This document shows positions 50,401 through 61,798 of a DNA stretch of 64,000 bases, piece by piece. The stretch covers positions 62,804,463-62,868,462 of the forward strand of contig NC_133971.1 in assembly GCF_031877795.1 (NCBI RefSeq). Direction: 5' to 3'. The DNA is from Strix aluco (lineage: Eukaryota; Chordata; Aves; Strigiformes; Strigidae). The position numbers were made by a program, and so were the translations under genes. The notes under the pieces are model-generated. The model worked only from the letters and a program-made list of their open reading frames with translations. It ran no database searches and was not told the origin of the DNA. Within the stretch, counting starts at the first letter, position 1. The number at the start of each line of letters is the position of its first letter.

Positions 50401-53400
50401 TGCTGAGGTTGTTACCAGTGCTAGTGTCAGGAGGTCTCTGGACCATGATCTGGTTTTTCTGCTGGGCAGCCGACATGCTTTCACACCCCAGAGGAAAGGG
50501 TTCTGCATGCAGGGGAGAGCCCTGATGATGGCTGTCACTGCACTTACAGCATATCAGCCCAGTGTTTCCTCCTTGAGAGCCTGTAACTAAGCAGGGCTTA
50601 ACCTTGGGGTTCCAATTCTCAACAAGAGTTCAGGTTGTTGATTCCTACTGAATTTCCTTCAGGGCTATAACTCCTGTCTCAGATTCAGGCATCTGTTTCC
50701 AGAGGTCCTGAGCCTCCCGTCGAGTACCATTCACGCAGCCTCACCAGCCCCTGGCAGAGGTGGCCAGCACCCTCCCACAGTTTAGCACCACTCACAATCT
50801 CTTGCATGCAGCAGCTCTTCTACTTTTAAACAATCCAAGGATTGTTGTGTTTCTCTAAGAGGCAAAATACCTTGAATTGTTTATGGAAAAAGCTTTATAC
50901 TTTCTTGTCAAGCTTAGGCATCCTTGCTTTAATGTGTTTGCCCCATCCGTCATTGTTTTAATGCGTTTGCCCCATCTTTGAATTCAGATGTTCCCCAAAC
51001 TTTAACAATGACTTATATAAGTGGCTCCCACAGTGGGACTGGTACAAACAAGAACTCCACAATAAGCATCCTTTTTGAAGTCCTGCATGTAATGTGAGGA
51101 CACTTGCACCCAGTGAAGAGAGTGAATTCTTGTTTATTTTTTGTGATTTTTTGCATGCGTGGGACTGATTCATTGTATTTTTCGAGACCCAGTGGAGGAG
51201 TCACAGAAAAATAGAGAAAACTTGAAAAATTACCATCTGTTAGCTAACGAGAGGATGGTCCCCATTGGTAGGCGGTAGATCTGGTATATCTTGCAAGATG
51301 CAGGGAGATGTATGGGTGAGAAGACCACGATGCTCTATGGAGCTGGCTCGGAAGAAGACAGGTACTGGGATTACTGTTAATTCACCTTCCTGCACCCTCC
51401 CTGGGGACCAGGTTCTCTCATTATTATCTGTGTGAAATATTTAAGGCACCACTGTCCAATAGCCTCTGGAAAGGAAAAGATATTCTAACTTCTCTATCTC
51501 CCTGGAAGGACCTCTTTTCTGCTGCAAGAATGGGTTTTACTCTTTGGGCATCTCCCAGCCCCCTAATTGCTGTGGAAAAATTATGTGGAAGAGATCTTCC
51601 CCATCCTCCCTATCTTTTTTTTTTCAGTCTTCCTCACCTTTTAATTAGTAAACTTTAACTAATAATATCTGTTAATAAAAATGAAGCATCTTTCTAAAGA
51701 TTCAGCTTCCCAAGCAGTGTCAATATAAAATCACTTTATTCCTCTCTTGTCTGCATAATTCTGAAATGTTAGTAACTGCCCTCCCTCATTTCAGTTTTCT
51801 CATGGTTGCTGAAGCTGATGGCAGCAGTGAGACTTTGGCAGACCTACCTGCAGATTTGGGAAGATGACACACGCCATTGTCTGGTATTTCTTTTACGCGT
51901 ATAAGAACCGGCAACATTTTGCTCCTAAGGAAGCTCTGATACTGAAGAAATTTTTAAGTAGGTCTCAACACACACCAAGGAGAAGTTGGCTTTCAGTGGT
52001 GGAGGATTTTTCAAGCCCTTTTGACTTGGTTAAGCTCTAAGTTTCTTTTGTTTAAGTAAAAGTGGTGCTTCTAAGGAATGTAATCTGAACTGATAACTTG
52101 CTTCCTAACAAAACATAACATTAACATAACAAAACATACATTAAGGTGCAAGATATGAGAAAACTAGAAAATAAGAGGTAGCTGCTTCTAGTGTATGTAA
52201 TGCTTTTGAACTTGCATGAGTTGAGGAGAGAGTAAGAGACAGTTTAGCAGTAAAGTACTCCTGAGTTTAACCAGAAAGTATTTGGAATTAAATTTGTGCT
52301 AATGAGCTAGGTAATCACAGGACAGTAAACAACACTCTGCCATCTTTCCATGGTTCCTCTCACACAGTGTTGTGGGTAAACTGACCTGGATAGCTGATTC
52401 ACCCAAGATGTCTTTCTAAACTATTTGCCATGCTGAAGTCAAGAACATCTGTTGTTTCCCTGCACCAGCATCCAGCAGAGGAAATCTTTAGATAAATATT
52501 CCCCCATTTGAACAGGAATAAAGACATTGTAGGAGAACACTGGGAGAAAGGATCAATGCTGCCTGCTCTGAGAATAAATACCAGGCTTTCACATTGTTTC
52601 CATAAATGCCTCCAGCTTTGCTTCAACATTAATGGACCAGCAGGAGTCCATTACTCTATGATAACAGTCCCTTGCTCTCTTAATGAGAGCAATATGGCAG
52701 CTACTCTCAGATTTTTGACATAGACGCTGCATCATTGCTCTGATGGTATTGCTGAAGGCCAGTTTTGGTGGACTCCATTGCTTCCAGGGAAGCTTTGCCA
52801 TGGTCAGCAGCACAGCCAGGACCCTGCCTGTCAAGGAGCACACAGACGTCTGGTGGCACAAAATGCTAACTGCCCTGGGTAACACCTCACCATGGGTGCC
52901 CCATGCCAGCAGGACAGTTTAGCTGCAGTCATTGCTGAACAGGAGATCCACTGCTCGCTTCACAGGCTGCCACGAAGCACATTGTGTTTGCAGGGCACTG
53001 AGATGTGGGGACGAGGAGTGCCATAGGAAATCAGTAATGAGGGAACATGAGGAAATTAATAATGCTGCATTCTGAGCAGGGATTGAATAGCATGCAGTAA
53101 TTGAGGCCCGGGGCCACACTCTGCACAATGAGGAAGAAACAAAATAAGGAATAGCTGCTCATTAGGCTCCAGATTCAGCTGGTCTAAATTCCACCTAAGT
53201 CTTCGTGCCAAGTGTTTCCTACTGGCACACTCTGGGCCTTTGGGGATGCCGAGCCAATGGGAAGCCCTACGTGGAATTTAGGTTAGGTCTAAATCTGTCT
53301 GCCACTGAGCAACATCTACCTTGAGCGATTGGTGAGGCAGAGCTGCTCTAGAAAGTAGCTTGTGATCTTGTAATGCAAGAAAGGGGCCAAAAGACAGTGG

Positions 53401-54295
53401 CACGGGCAACTTTAATTCTGGCACATCCAGTTTGTTGGCACACAATGTTGTGTGCCTGATTTTGCAACATTAATGTTTTCATGACTTTTTTTTTTTTTTT
53501 TTTTTTTTAAATGGGAGGCATAATACCATCCATTTGTGGAGAAATGATACAGCTAAACTTAAAAAAGAAATATTTGTTTCTGAACTTCTTTCAAGTTTCC
53601 CTGAGTAAGTTAGCTAAACTCTTTGTAGTGCGGTTATGGTACTTACAAGAACCAATGCAGCCTAGGCTATGAATAAATGCATAAGTAATTAAGATATAGT
53701 AGGCTATTTACACCAGTTAGTAATTTTGGATGCTGGCATCCCATGAGCAAAGACACACTCATTGTCAACTGAATCTATGATGTTATCCTCAGAAGTCTGA
53801 TTGCCAAAGAGTATTTCTATTGATAAAATCTTCTACATTGCTTTACAATGCATTGTTTTACACAATAGGCAGTAATGACTCAGTAGAGGGCACCTAGCCT
53901 ACCAGCTGAATTAGGAGTGTAGATCTGTCTTCAGAGGAAAGGAGACAGAAAGAGTGAGCCTAGAAACCTATTTAAAGCACCAAATCACTGCTGTGTTCGG
54001 AGACCTTAGGGTGAGCTCAAGGAGACCAGTGGGCTAAGGCTGGGGACTTAGAAGAATTTACGTGGTCATTCCCCATAAAGGAACTGGCCTGTGCCGCAGG
54101 ACATATTACACAATACTGGCAGCTCTGTTCTTCAGTGCCAGAAGTAATTTTAAAAGGTAAGCTAGATTTTGCTGTGAAACGCTTCTCAACCAGGCAGTGA
54201 CACCTTCTCTACACCCAAATCCATGTGTGTGTAGCTGTGGCTCTATGTTTCATCACCTAAAAAGGGGTTGGTCCTGCTCTGTATTTCTTCTGTAA
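47421..54295. other. Non-coding DNA upstream of KLF4
   Basis: No gene recognised. Seen: a two-copy tandem word TTTAATGYGTTTGCCCCATC with a 29-base period at 50928 and 50957, and a T23 run at 53486-53508. Open frames up to 121 codons show no motif. Confidence 0.5.
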
Positions 54296-54299
54296 CTTT

Positions 54300-57252
54300 G
54301 GCCATCACAAAGGGGAAGAGGATCTTGGGGCAGGAGTTAGCTGGGCTCATTGACAGAGCTTTAAACTAGATTTGAAGGGGGAAGGGGGCAAAACATCCGC
54401 CCATCTGCAGTGCATGTATACCAATGCACACAGCATGGGTAACAAACAGGAGGAGCTTGAAGCCATGATGAAACAGGAAAATTATGATGTTGTGGCTATC
54501 ACAGAAACATGGTGGGATGTCTCCCATGACTGGAGTGCACCTGTTGATGGCTACAAGCTCTTCATAAGGGATAGACAAGGTAGGAGAGGCGGTGGGGTAG
54601 CACTGTATGTTAGGGACTGTTATGATTGCCTTGAGTACAAGTACAGTGAAGAGAGGATGGAGTGTCTTTGTGTTAGAATCAGGGGGAAGGCCAACAGGGC
54701 AGATGTTGTAGTAGGAGTCTACTATAGGCCACCCACCCAGGACAGAGAGGTGGATGAAATATTCTATAGGCACTTGGGTGAAATCTCACGATCGCTTGCC
54801 CTTGTTCTTGTGGGGGACTTCAACTTCCCAGACATCTGCTGGAAATACAACACAGCAGAGCGTGACCAGTCCTGAAGATTCCTGGAATGTGTGGGGGACA
54901 ACTTCCTAACACAGCTGGTGAGAGAACCAACCAGAGAAGGTGCCCTGCTAGATCTCCTCCTTGTGAACAGAGAAGGACTGGTGGATGATGTGGTGGTCGG
55001 AGGACGACTAGGGCACAGCGATCATGAAATAATGGAGTTCTCTATTCTTAGAGAGGCCAGGAAAGGGCTAAGCAGGACTGACATCCTGGACTTCCAAAGG
55101 GCTGATTTTGTCTTGTTTAGGCACCAGCTTGAAAGGATACCTTGGGAGATGGTCCTGAAGAGTATAGGGGTCCAGGAAGGCTGGGCACTCTTTAAGAAGG
55201 AAGTGTTAATAGCACAGGAGCAGGCAGTCCCCAGGTGCTCTAAGAGGAGCAGGTGGCAGAGAAGACCACCCTGGCTGAACAGGGAGCTTTGGCTGCAACT
55301 CAAGGAGAAAAGGAGAGTTTACAGCCTTTGGAGGAAGGGGCTAGCCACTCACAGTGATTACAAAGATGCTGTGAGGCTATGCAGGGCAGAAATCAGGAGG
55401 TCTAAAGCCCAGCTGGAAATTAATCTGGCTTCAGCAGTCAAGGACAACAAGAAATGTTTCTATAAGTATGTGAGCAGCAAAAGAAAGACCAGAGAGAGCC
55501 TCCATCCCCTGCTAGATGCAGGAGGAAACATGGTAACAAGTGATGAGGAGAAGGCTGAGGTCCTTAATGCCTTCTTTGCCTCAGTCTTTAATAACAAGAC
55601 TAGTTGTACTGAGGGAATCCAGCCTCCTCAGCCAGATGATAGAGACTGGGAGAACGACCGCCCCGCAATCCAGGAGAGAGTCAGTGACCTGCTACATCAC
55701 ACAGACACACACAAGTCTATGGGACCGGATGGGATACACCCGAGGGTGCTGAAGGAGCTGGCTGGGGTGCTCACCAAGCCGCTTTCCATCATTTACCAGC
55801 AGTCCTGGCTGACCGGGGAGGTCCCAACAGATTGGAAATTGGCCAATGTGACGCCCATCTATAAGAAGGGTCGGAAGGATGATCCGGGAAATTACAGGCC
55901 TGTCAGCTTGACTTCGGTACCCAGGAAGCTGATGGAGCAGCTCATCCTGAGTACCATCACACAACACATGCAGGACAACCAGGGGATCAGGCCCAGTCAG
56001 CATGGGTTTATGAAAGGCAGGTCCTGCTTGACAAACCTGATCTCCTTCTACGACAGGGCGACCTGCTGATTGGATGAGGGAAAGGCTGTGGATGTAGTTT
56101 ACCTTGACTTTAGCAAGGCCTTTGACACCGTTTCCCACAATATTCTCCTGGCGAAACTGGCTGCTCGAGGCTTGGACGAGCGCACGCTTTGCTGGGTAAA
56201 AACCTGGCTGGATGGCCGGGCCCAAAGAGTTGTGGTGAATGGAGTTAAATCCAGTTGGAGGCCGGTCACGAGTGGTGTCCCCCAGGGCTCGGTTTTGGGG
56301 CCACTCCTGTTTAACATCTTTATTGATGATCTAGACGAGGGGATCGAGTGCACCCTCAGTAAGTTTGCAGATGACACCAAGTTGGGTGGGAGTGTTGATC
56401 TGCTCGAGGGTAGGCAGGCTCTGCAGAGAGATCTGGACAGGCTGGAGCGATGGGCTAAGGCCAACTGGAGGAGTTTCAATAAGGCCAAATGCCTGGTGCT
56501 GCACTTTGGCCACAACAACCCCCAGCAGCACTACAGGCTTGGGGAGGAGTGGCTGGAGAGCTGCCAGTCAGAGAGGGACCTGGGGGTGTTGATTGACAGC
56601 CGGCTGAACATGAGCCAGCAGTGTGCCCAGGTGGCCAAGAAGGCCAATGGCATCCTGGCTTGCATCAGAAATAGCGTGGCCAGCAGGGACAAGGAAGTGA
56701 TCTTACCCCTGTACTTGGCACTGGTGAAGCCGCACCTCGATTCCTGTGTTCAGTTTTGGGCCCCTCACTACAAAAAGGACATTGAATTACTCGAGCGTGT
56801 CCAGAGAAGGGCAACGAAGCTGGTGCAGGGTCTGGAGCACATGTCGTACAAGGAGCGGCTGAGTGAACTGGGGTTGTTTAGTGTGGAGAAGAGGAGTCTG
56901 AGGGGAGACCTCATCGCCCTCTACAACTACCTGACAGGAGGTTGCAGAGAGCTGGGGATGAGTCTCTTTAACCAAGTACCAAGCGATAGGACAAGAGGGA
57001 ATGGCCTCAAGCTGTGCCAGGGAAGGTTTAGACTAGATGTCAGGAAGTATTTCTTTACAGAACGGGTTATTAGGCAGTGGAATGGATTGCCCAGGGAGGT
57101 GGTGGAGTCCCCATCCCTGGAGGTGTTTAAGAGTAGGGTCAACATAGCGCTGAGAGATATGGTGTAGATGGGAACTGTCAGTGTTAGGTTAATGGTTGGA
57201 ATAGATGATCTTCAAGGTCCTTTCCAACCTAGTTAATTCTGTGATTCTGTGA
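54300..57252 (+). mobile_element. CR1 LINE retrotransposon, near-complete ORF2
   Basis: About 2.95 kb of plus-strand CR1. The 5' part (from about 54300: GGGCTCATTGACAGAGCTTT, AAACTAGATTTGAAGGGGGA) is the linker before ORF2; ORF1 is absent, so it is 5'-truncated. ORF2 follows with endonuclease and reverse transcriptase. The short 3'UTR has GGTTGGAATAGATGATCTTC and ends with two ATTCTGTG-type repeats at 57236-57252, the usual CR1 terminus, without poly(A). No flanking target-site duplication was found, as usual for CR1. It belongs to the same subfamily as the copy at 10.35 kb. The element looks fairly young because only two stops interrupt ORF2. Confidence 0.95.
54372..57167 (+). pseudogene. 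CR1 ORF2: endonuclease-reverse transcriptase, two in-frame stops
   Basis: One continuous frame of about 930 codons, broken only by TGA at 54873-54875 and TGA at 56067-56069; no frameshift is needed. The APE-type endonuclease shows TNAHSMGN, AITETWWD (catalytic Glu), VGVYYRPP, LVGDFNFPD and, after the first stop, LGHSDHE. The reverse transcriptase shows NVTPIYKKG, NYRPVSLTS, HGFMKGRSC, then after the second stop [11 protein letters not shown] (motif A), [15 protein letters not shown] (motif B), FADDTKL (catalytic Asp pair, motif C), [10 protein letters not shown] and [10 protein letters not shown]. The C-terminus ends [13 protein letters not shown]. The protein would nick target DNA and copy CR1 RNA in the nucleus. 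With two stops this copy should not make active protein. The first stop is explained by a CGA to TGA change at a CpG. Confidence 0.93.
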
Positions 57253-60200
57253 AAGGATGTTTTGTGTAAGTCCCATGGCTCCTGCTCTGAATGCTTGCAT
57301 TTTTGTCACAGAGATATAGTGAGATCCTAAAACTCCCATTCTGCTTTGGTCATGAACAAAGGAAATGTTATAAGGTGACTGGTCTGTAAAGGAAAGGAAG
57401 ACATCTCTTAATAATAATAGAATCTTAATTCACTTGGTGAGGTAGTAGCAAGACCCGTTATCTGGAAGTGAGAGCTATGCAAATTCAAAATCAAATTTAT
57501 TTTTTTGGAAGGTGGATAATCAGCTGTTGGACCTGACATGCCACCCTGGCAGTTCTCCATCACTGTAAGCCTGGGCAGAGATGATGTACCTAAGTGGAAA
57601 GCAATGGGTGGGAGGCTCGTAATCCAGCTCTGGGCCTGTTGGGAGGCAGGAGGTCAGATCTGGCAGGTGGTAGAGGTCCTTTGAAAGGTTTTGAAAGACT
57701 GCAGTTACTGTCTGCTGTCTTTTAAATGGGCATGAGGTGCTGGTAGGTAGCTTCTCTTGGAAGTTAGTGTATGCAGTGTATTTGATATTAGAGAAGAGAT
57801 TCACTTAAACCCAGAGACCCTTCTTTGAGACCTTCCTCTGTACGTAAGTCCTGCCAAATTGTGGAAACATCATCATTGCAAATGTCTTCCACACAGTATT
57901 TGGAGTTTCTCTGTGAACTTTTTCTTCAGGCTGCTTCCTTGTGTCTCTGAGCCTCCTATGCACTGCCTCTCCTTTGCAGATATTACTTACATTGTTTTCA
58001 CTCTCCCAGCTTGTCCCAGGTCCGCATTTTCTTTGCTCCCCCCCGCCTCCCAAATTTTCTTGTTTCCTCTTCTTTTGATAGCTAAACTTATCTGTTTGAA
58101 GAAAGCACTTCCCCTCCTGTATCTCAAAGCTGTCGTACTTTGGCTGAGAGGAGCCTCCTTGACTGCCTGGTGTAGCCGTGGGTTGGGCAGAGCCCCTGAT
58201 ACCTTAACAAGTACCCTGCCAGGTAATGCTGACAGAGTTCACTCACATTCCTTCCTTTTGGAAAAGACTGCCTTGACATTCAGCTATCAGATTACCATGC
58301 TTAGAAAATGACTGGTAACATCTCCATCTGTGCTCAAGTTTTTGAAAGCCAGGAGAAGTTTTACAGAATGACTACCAAGACAGACCCCGTGTGTTTCAGG
58401 CATCCAGAATGGTGCACATGATGTTTCTTGAGAGCAGCCTGGAGCACCATTACATGGTCAGCTGTCTTCTTGGTTACGGTGAAAGCATGATGTGCAAAAA
58501 GACTGCAGAATGAAGAAGGTGCATCAGGCACATGAGCTCCCTCACCATCCCAGTTCTTGGGTCCGTCTGCTTTACAGTGACTCGAAAGCTGTGAGTTTCT
58601 GGAATGACGAGGAGGTGTCTCCAGCCAGTCATTCTGAACTTTCCTTGGCTTAGTTTCCCTCTGTTGCTGTGTCAGATCCTTTTCATCGTTCCAGCCCACT
58701 CCTCAGTTTTGGTATTCACAGCCCTCTGGCTGCTGCAGGTGTTTATCACAGCAGTTTTGTTACTGCTAGGTAGCATGCCTGCTCTGCATGTGACCATCAC
58801 TGCAGCCTTCAATGCAGCTGCCATCAAAGGGACATAGACATAAAGCCCTTCAAGGGCCATGGAGCAGCAGACTGCTATCAAAGTCATTAACTCATTTCTC
58901 TCCTAAGTACTAGTGTTTCACAGAAGGTCTTCTCTGGCATCTGTGACTCCCTTCTACACAGCCCATGTGAATACCGAAGATACTTATCTAACCTTTGTGT
59001 CCCACAGTGTTATGCCGACACACTGCATGACCTCGAAGAACAAATGTTTAGTTTTCTGGCCAGGTGCTTAACAGTGGTCAAGGCCCCAGTGTGTTGGAAG
59101 AACCTAAAGCAGGCAGCTTCAGTAGTTCAAAACGTCACACAGAAAATGTAAATACTATGAATGAAATATTTAACTATTCGTATTTAATTTAGGCAAAGGC
59201 TGAATTAATAATGTTGTTTGGGAATCGAGGATGATTTTAGTGCTGCTACATTGGTTAAAATGTGGTTTGTATCAGTTCAGTGCTGCTTAATTTTGCTTAT
59301 TTTGTTAGCTTATGCCAAACTTGTGTTAACTTTGCTAGTACAAAAAGCATTTATTTAGCCATCAGGAGCAGCCTCCAAGCTGCTGGAGGGTTTATTCATC
59401 AGCGAACCCTTTGTCTCAGACCTTTGGTGCACAAGAGAGAGCAGCACATGAAGAAAAGCTGTCCAGTTTCTGCAGCTCTGTATGGTCCTCCCCATCAGCT
59501 GCGCAGGGATGACCAGTTCCCATGTGCATTTACCACTGTCATGAGTTACAAAACTTCTGCAGATCTACCTCAATCTGCATTACTAGTCTGACCTGGGCTT
59601 GAACTAAGTCTGTGTGAGGGTGGGTTTTTTTATCCTTTCATGGTTAAGGCAGACTAAAGACCACATGCACCATGTTACCATGGCTTGATAGACAGACGGT
59701 CTAGTGAGCTTGTTACTTTAGACCACATTTCTAGACCGTAATTGTCCCAGGACATGTTGTGCTAGGTGTAGTATTGTGAGGAAAAGAAGCAAGCTTTTAT
59801 TGTTGTAGAAAAGTGATTGCATGGCACTGCCTAGAGCAATTTTAAATGTGAGTAGACACAAGAGTGAAATAGGCAATGTAGAATGTATTACCTATGTTGT
59901 GAATAAGTACTTTTTACTGAAATTCTGGAGAAAAGGAAAACTTTCCAGTATATCATGCAGCAGTCAAATCACAGCATTGAACCTATGAGTCACAGTCATC
60001 TCTGTGTCAATAGATGGTGGAGTAAGCACAGACCTGTGACTTCACTCCAGGAGTGGGCTGTTTGTGGCGGGGAGCAAGCTTATTAACATGCCAGCTTCCA
60101 CCAGTGACAGGGAAAGGCTAAAAAATGGGCTGTGAAGAAGGTCCAGCTTCTTTCTTCACCCACACATATTCTGTCTTGGAAGGTCTTATCAATGTCCTAA

Positions 60201-61199
60201 CTCATAGCCTTAGTCTCCGTTTTTTGTTGGAGCTGTGTAGGAGGAACTGGGAACCCACAGGAACTGGGTTAATCATGGGAATGGGATGGTTGCTTTGCCT
60301 GCTGAATCTTTGGCTAAGATAGTCTGAAATCAGTGAAGCTCTACCAATTAGTAAGAGAAGATGGTCAGGCTGGTTGACACAGACTTCTGTGGTATTGCTG
60401 TCTTTTTGCTGAAAACAAGGCAGTGAGAAACTGGAGATGAGAAGTTGCTCTTTCTCTCCTGCATCCCACAGGAATCCTGCAGGTTCTGCCAACCTTACCC
60501 CCATTCTGTGATAGACCTCTGTGCACTCTTCATGGATTGGCAGTGTATGAAAACCGAAGCCAGAGTGAAGCTTGTAATATTTTGTTTCCACACCTTACCT
60601 TCTTAATGGGGTAACCAATGCAAGAGTGAGTGTGAGCTGTTTATGTACATGGGACTATACATAAACAAAAATATTACTTTGGTAGATGCTCCCCTACAAT
60701 AATTTCTTAATGTTTATTAGGGCCTGAGAAACGCATGTAAAATAAATTACATTACAAGTGTTAGTTTTCAAAGAAATCTGAATGGATCTTATAGTACAGT
60801 TTCTAGATCTTGACTAGTAGGTGGTGTTAGTGTACAGTTCACATGTGTGAGCTTTTTGATAGCTGAGTCTTTGAACAACAGAAAACTGTAGAGCTGAAGT
60901 GGAATGGTAATAAGGTCTGGAGGGACAGAAGTCTGAGCTGGGCTCTGTCCTTGCTTCACAGGGTGACATCCTACAAAATGTTTATGCCTAGAATTTCTCC
61001 CTCTGAAAAGGGGTTATTGGTACTCAGGTATCTCTCAGCTCTGCTAGGGACTGTTGCTTTGTGATGCGGTCTGAGGGTATCAGTTGTGTACCCCCAGTTG
61101 GACAACATTTTCTGCCAGCTCTGGATTAGAAACAGACTGGAACTTCAAGTCCTGAGGAGAATCAAAAGCCACAGGATGTATCAGTCCTGGGTTGCTTGG

Positions 61200-61279
61200 C
61201 CTTGCCTTGCCTTGCCTTGCCTTGCCTTGCCTTGCCTTGCCTTGCCTTGCCTTGCCTTGCCTTGCCTTCCCTTCCCTTC
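61200..61279 (+). repeat. CCTTG pentanucleotide microsatellite
   Basis: Thirteen perfect CCTTG units (61200-61264) followed by three CCTTC units (61265-61279). The perfect array suggests high mutability and a polymorphic length. Confidence 0.97.
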
Positions 61280-61782
61280 CCTCGAAGGCTAACTTTGAAA
61301 GCTGGAATTTTGTTTTCTATTTCCTCAAAGTGGAAGCATGTTTTAAGCAGTGCCCTTTTTTGTTAGTTCGCTACTGTATCTAATTATAAACCTTGAAAAT
61401 AAGGCTAAATTGCTAAATTAAATGCCTTGGCAGTGCCCTTCTGAAATTGCTATAGCTGAGTTGGAGTTTCTAGCCCATTACAGTGCAGTTGGCCAAACAG
61501 ATGGTCTCTGCTTTCTTTCCTCAAGCTTTCGGCTTTACAATTCCGTTTTTTTTTTTTTTTTTCATGGTTCTCTTAACAGAAGGCACCCGAAAGCTTCTTT
61601 ATGGATGTTTGCTGTCTTAGAGAAAGTGATCCCTATGTCTGTACGTGTTGCAGTACCTGGGCACATTGCAGCTATGCTTCTGTTACATCAGAAGTATTTC
61701 TTGCTCCTTTCCCATTGAGATATTATTGTAACCCAGATGAACAATTTAGGGTAACTGGCATAGAGTGAGACCACACTTTTTT

Positions 61783-61798
61783 GTTTGTTTGTTTGTTT
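61783..61798 (+). repeat. GTTT simple repeat
   Basis: Four GTTT units preceded by a T run. Short and probably of no functional meaning. Confidence 0.85.

Noticed and set aside
53486..53508. T23 run as the poly(A) tail of a minus-strand retroposed gene copy
   Set aside because: No coding remnant or gene-like sequence was seen beside it (also true for the T17 runs at 20018 and 61546), so simple slippage is the better explanation.
57859..58311. 150-codon plus-strand frame after the CR1
   Set aside because: Composition looks like hydrophobic chance translation of T-rich DNA, no domain recognised, no splice or promoter context.
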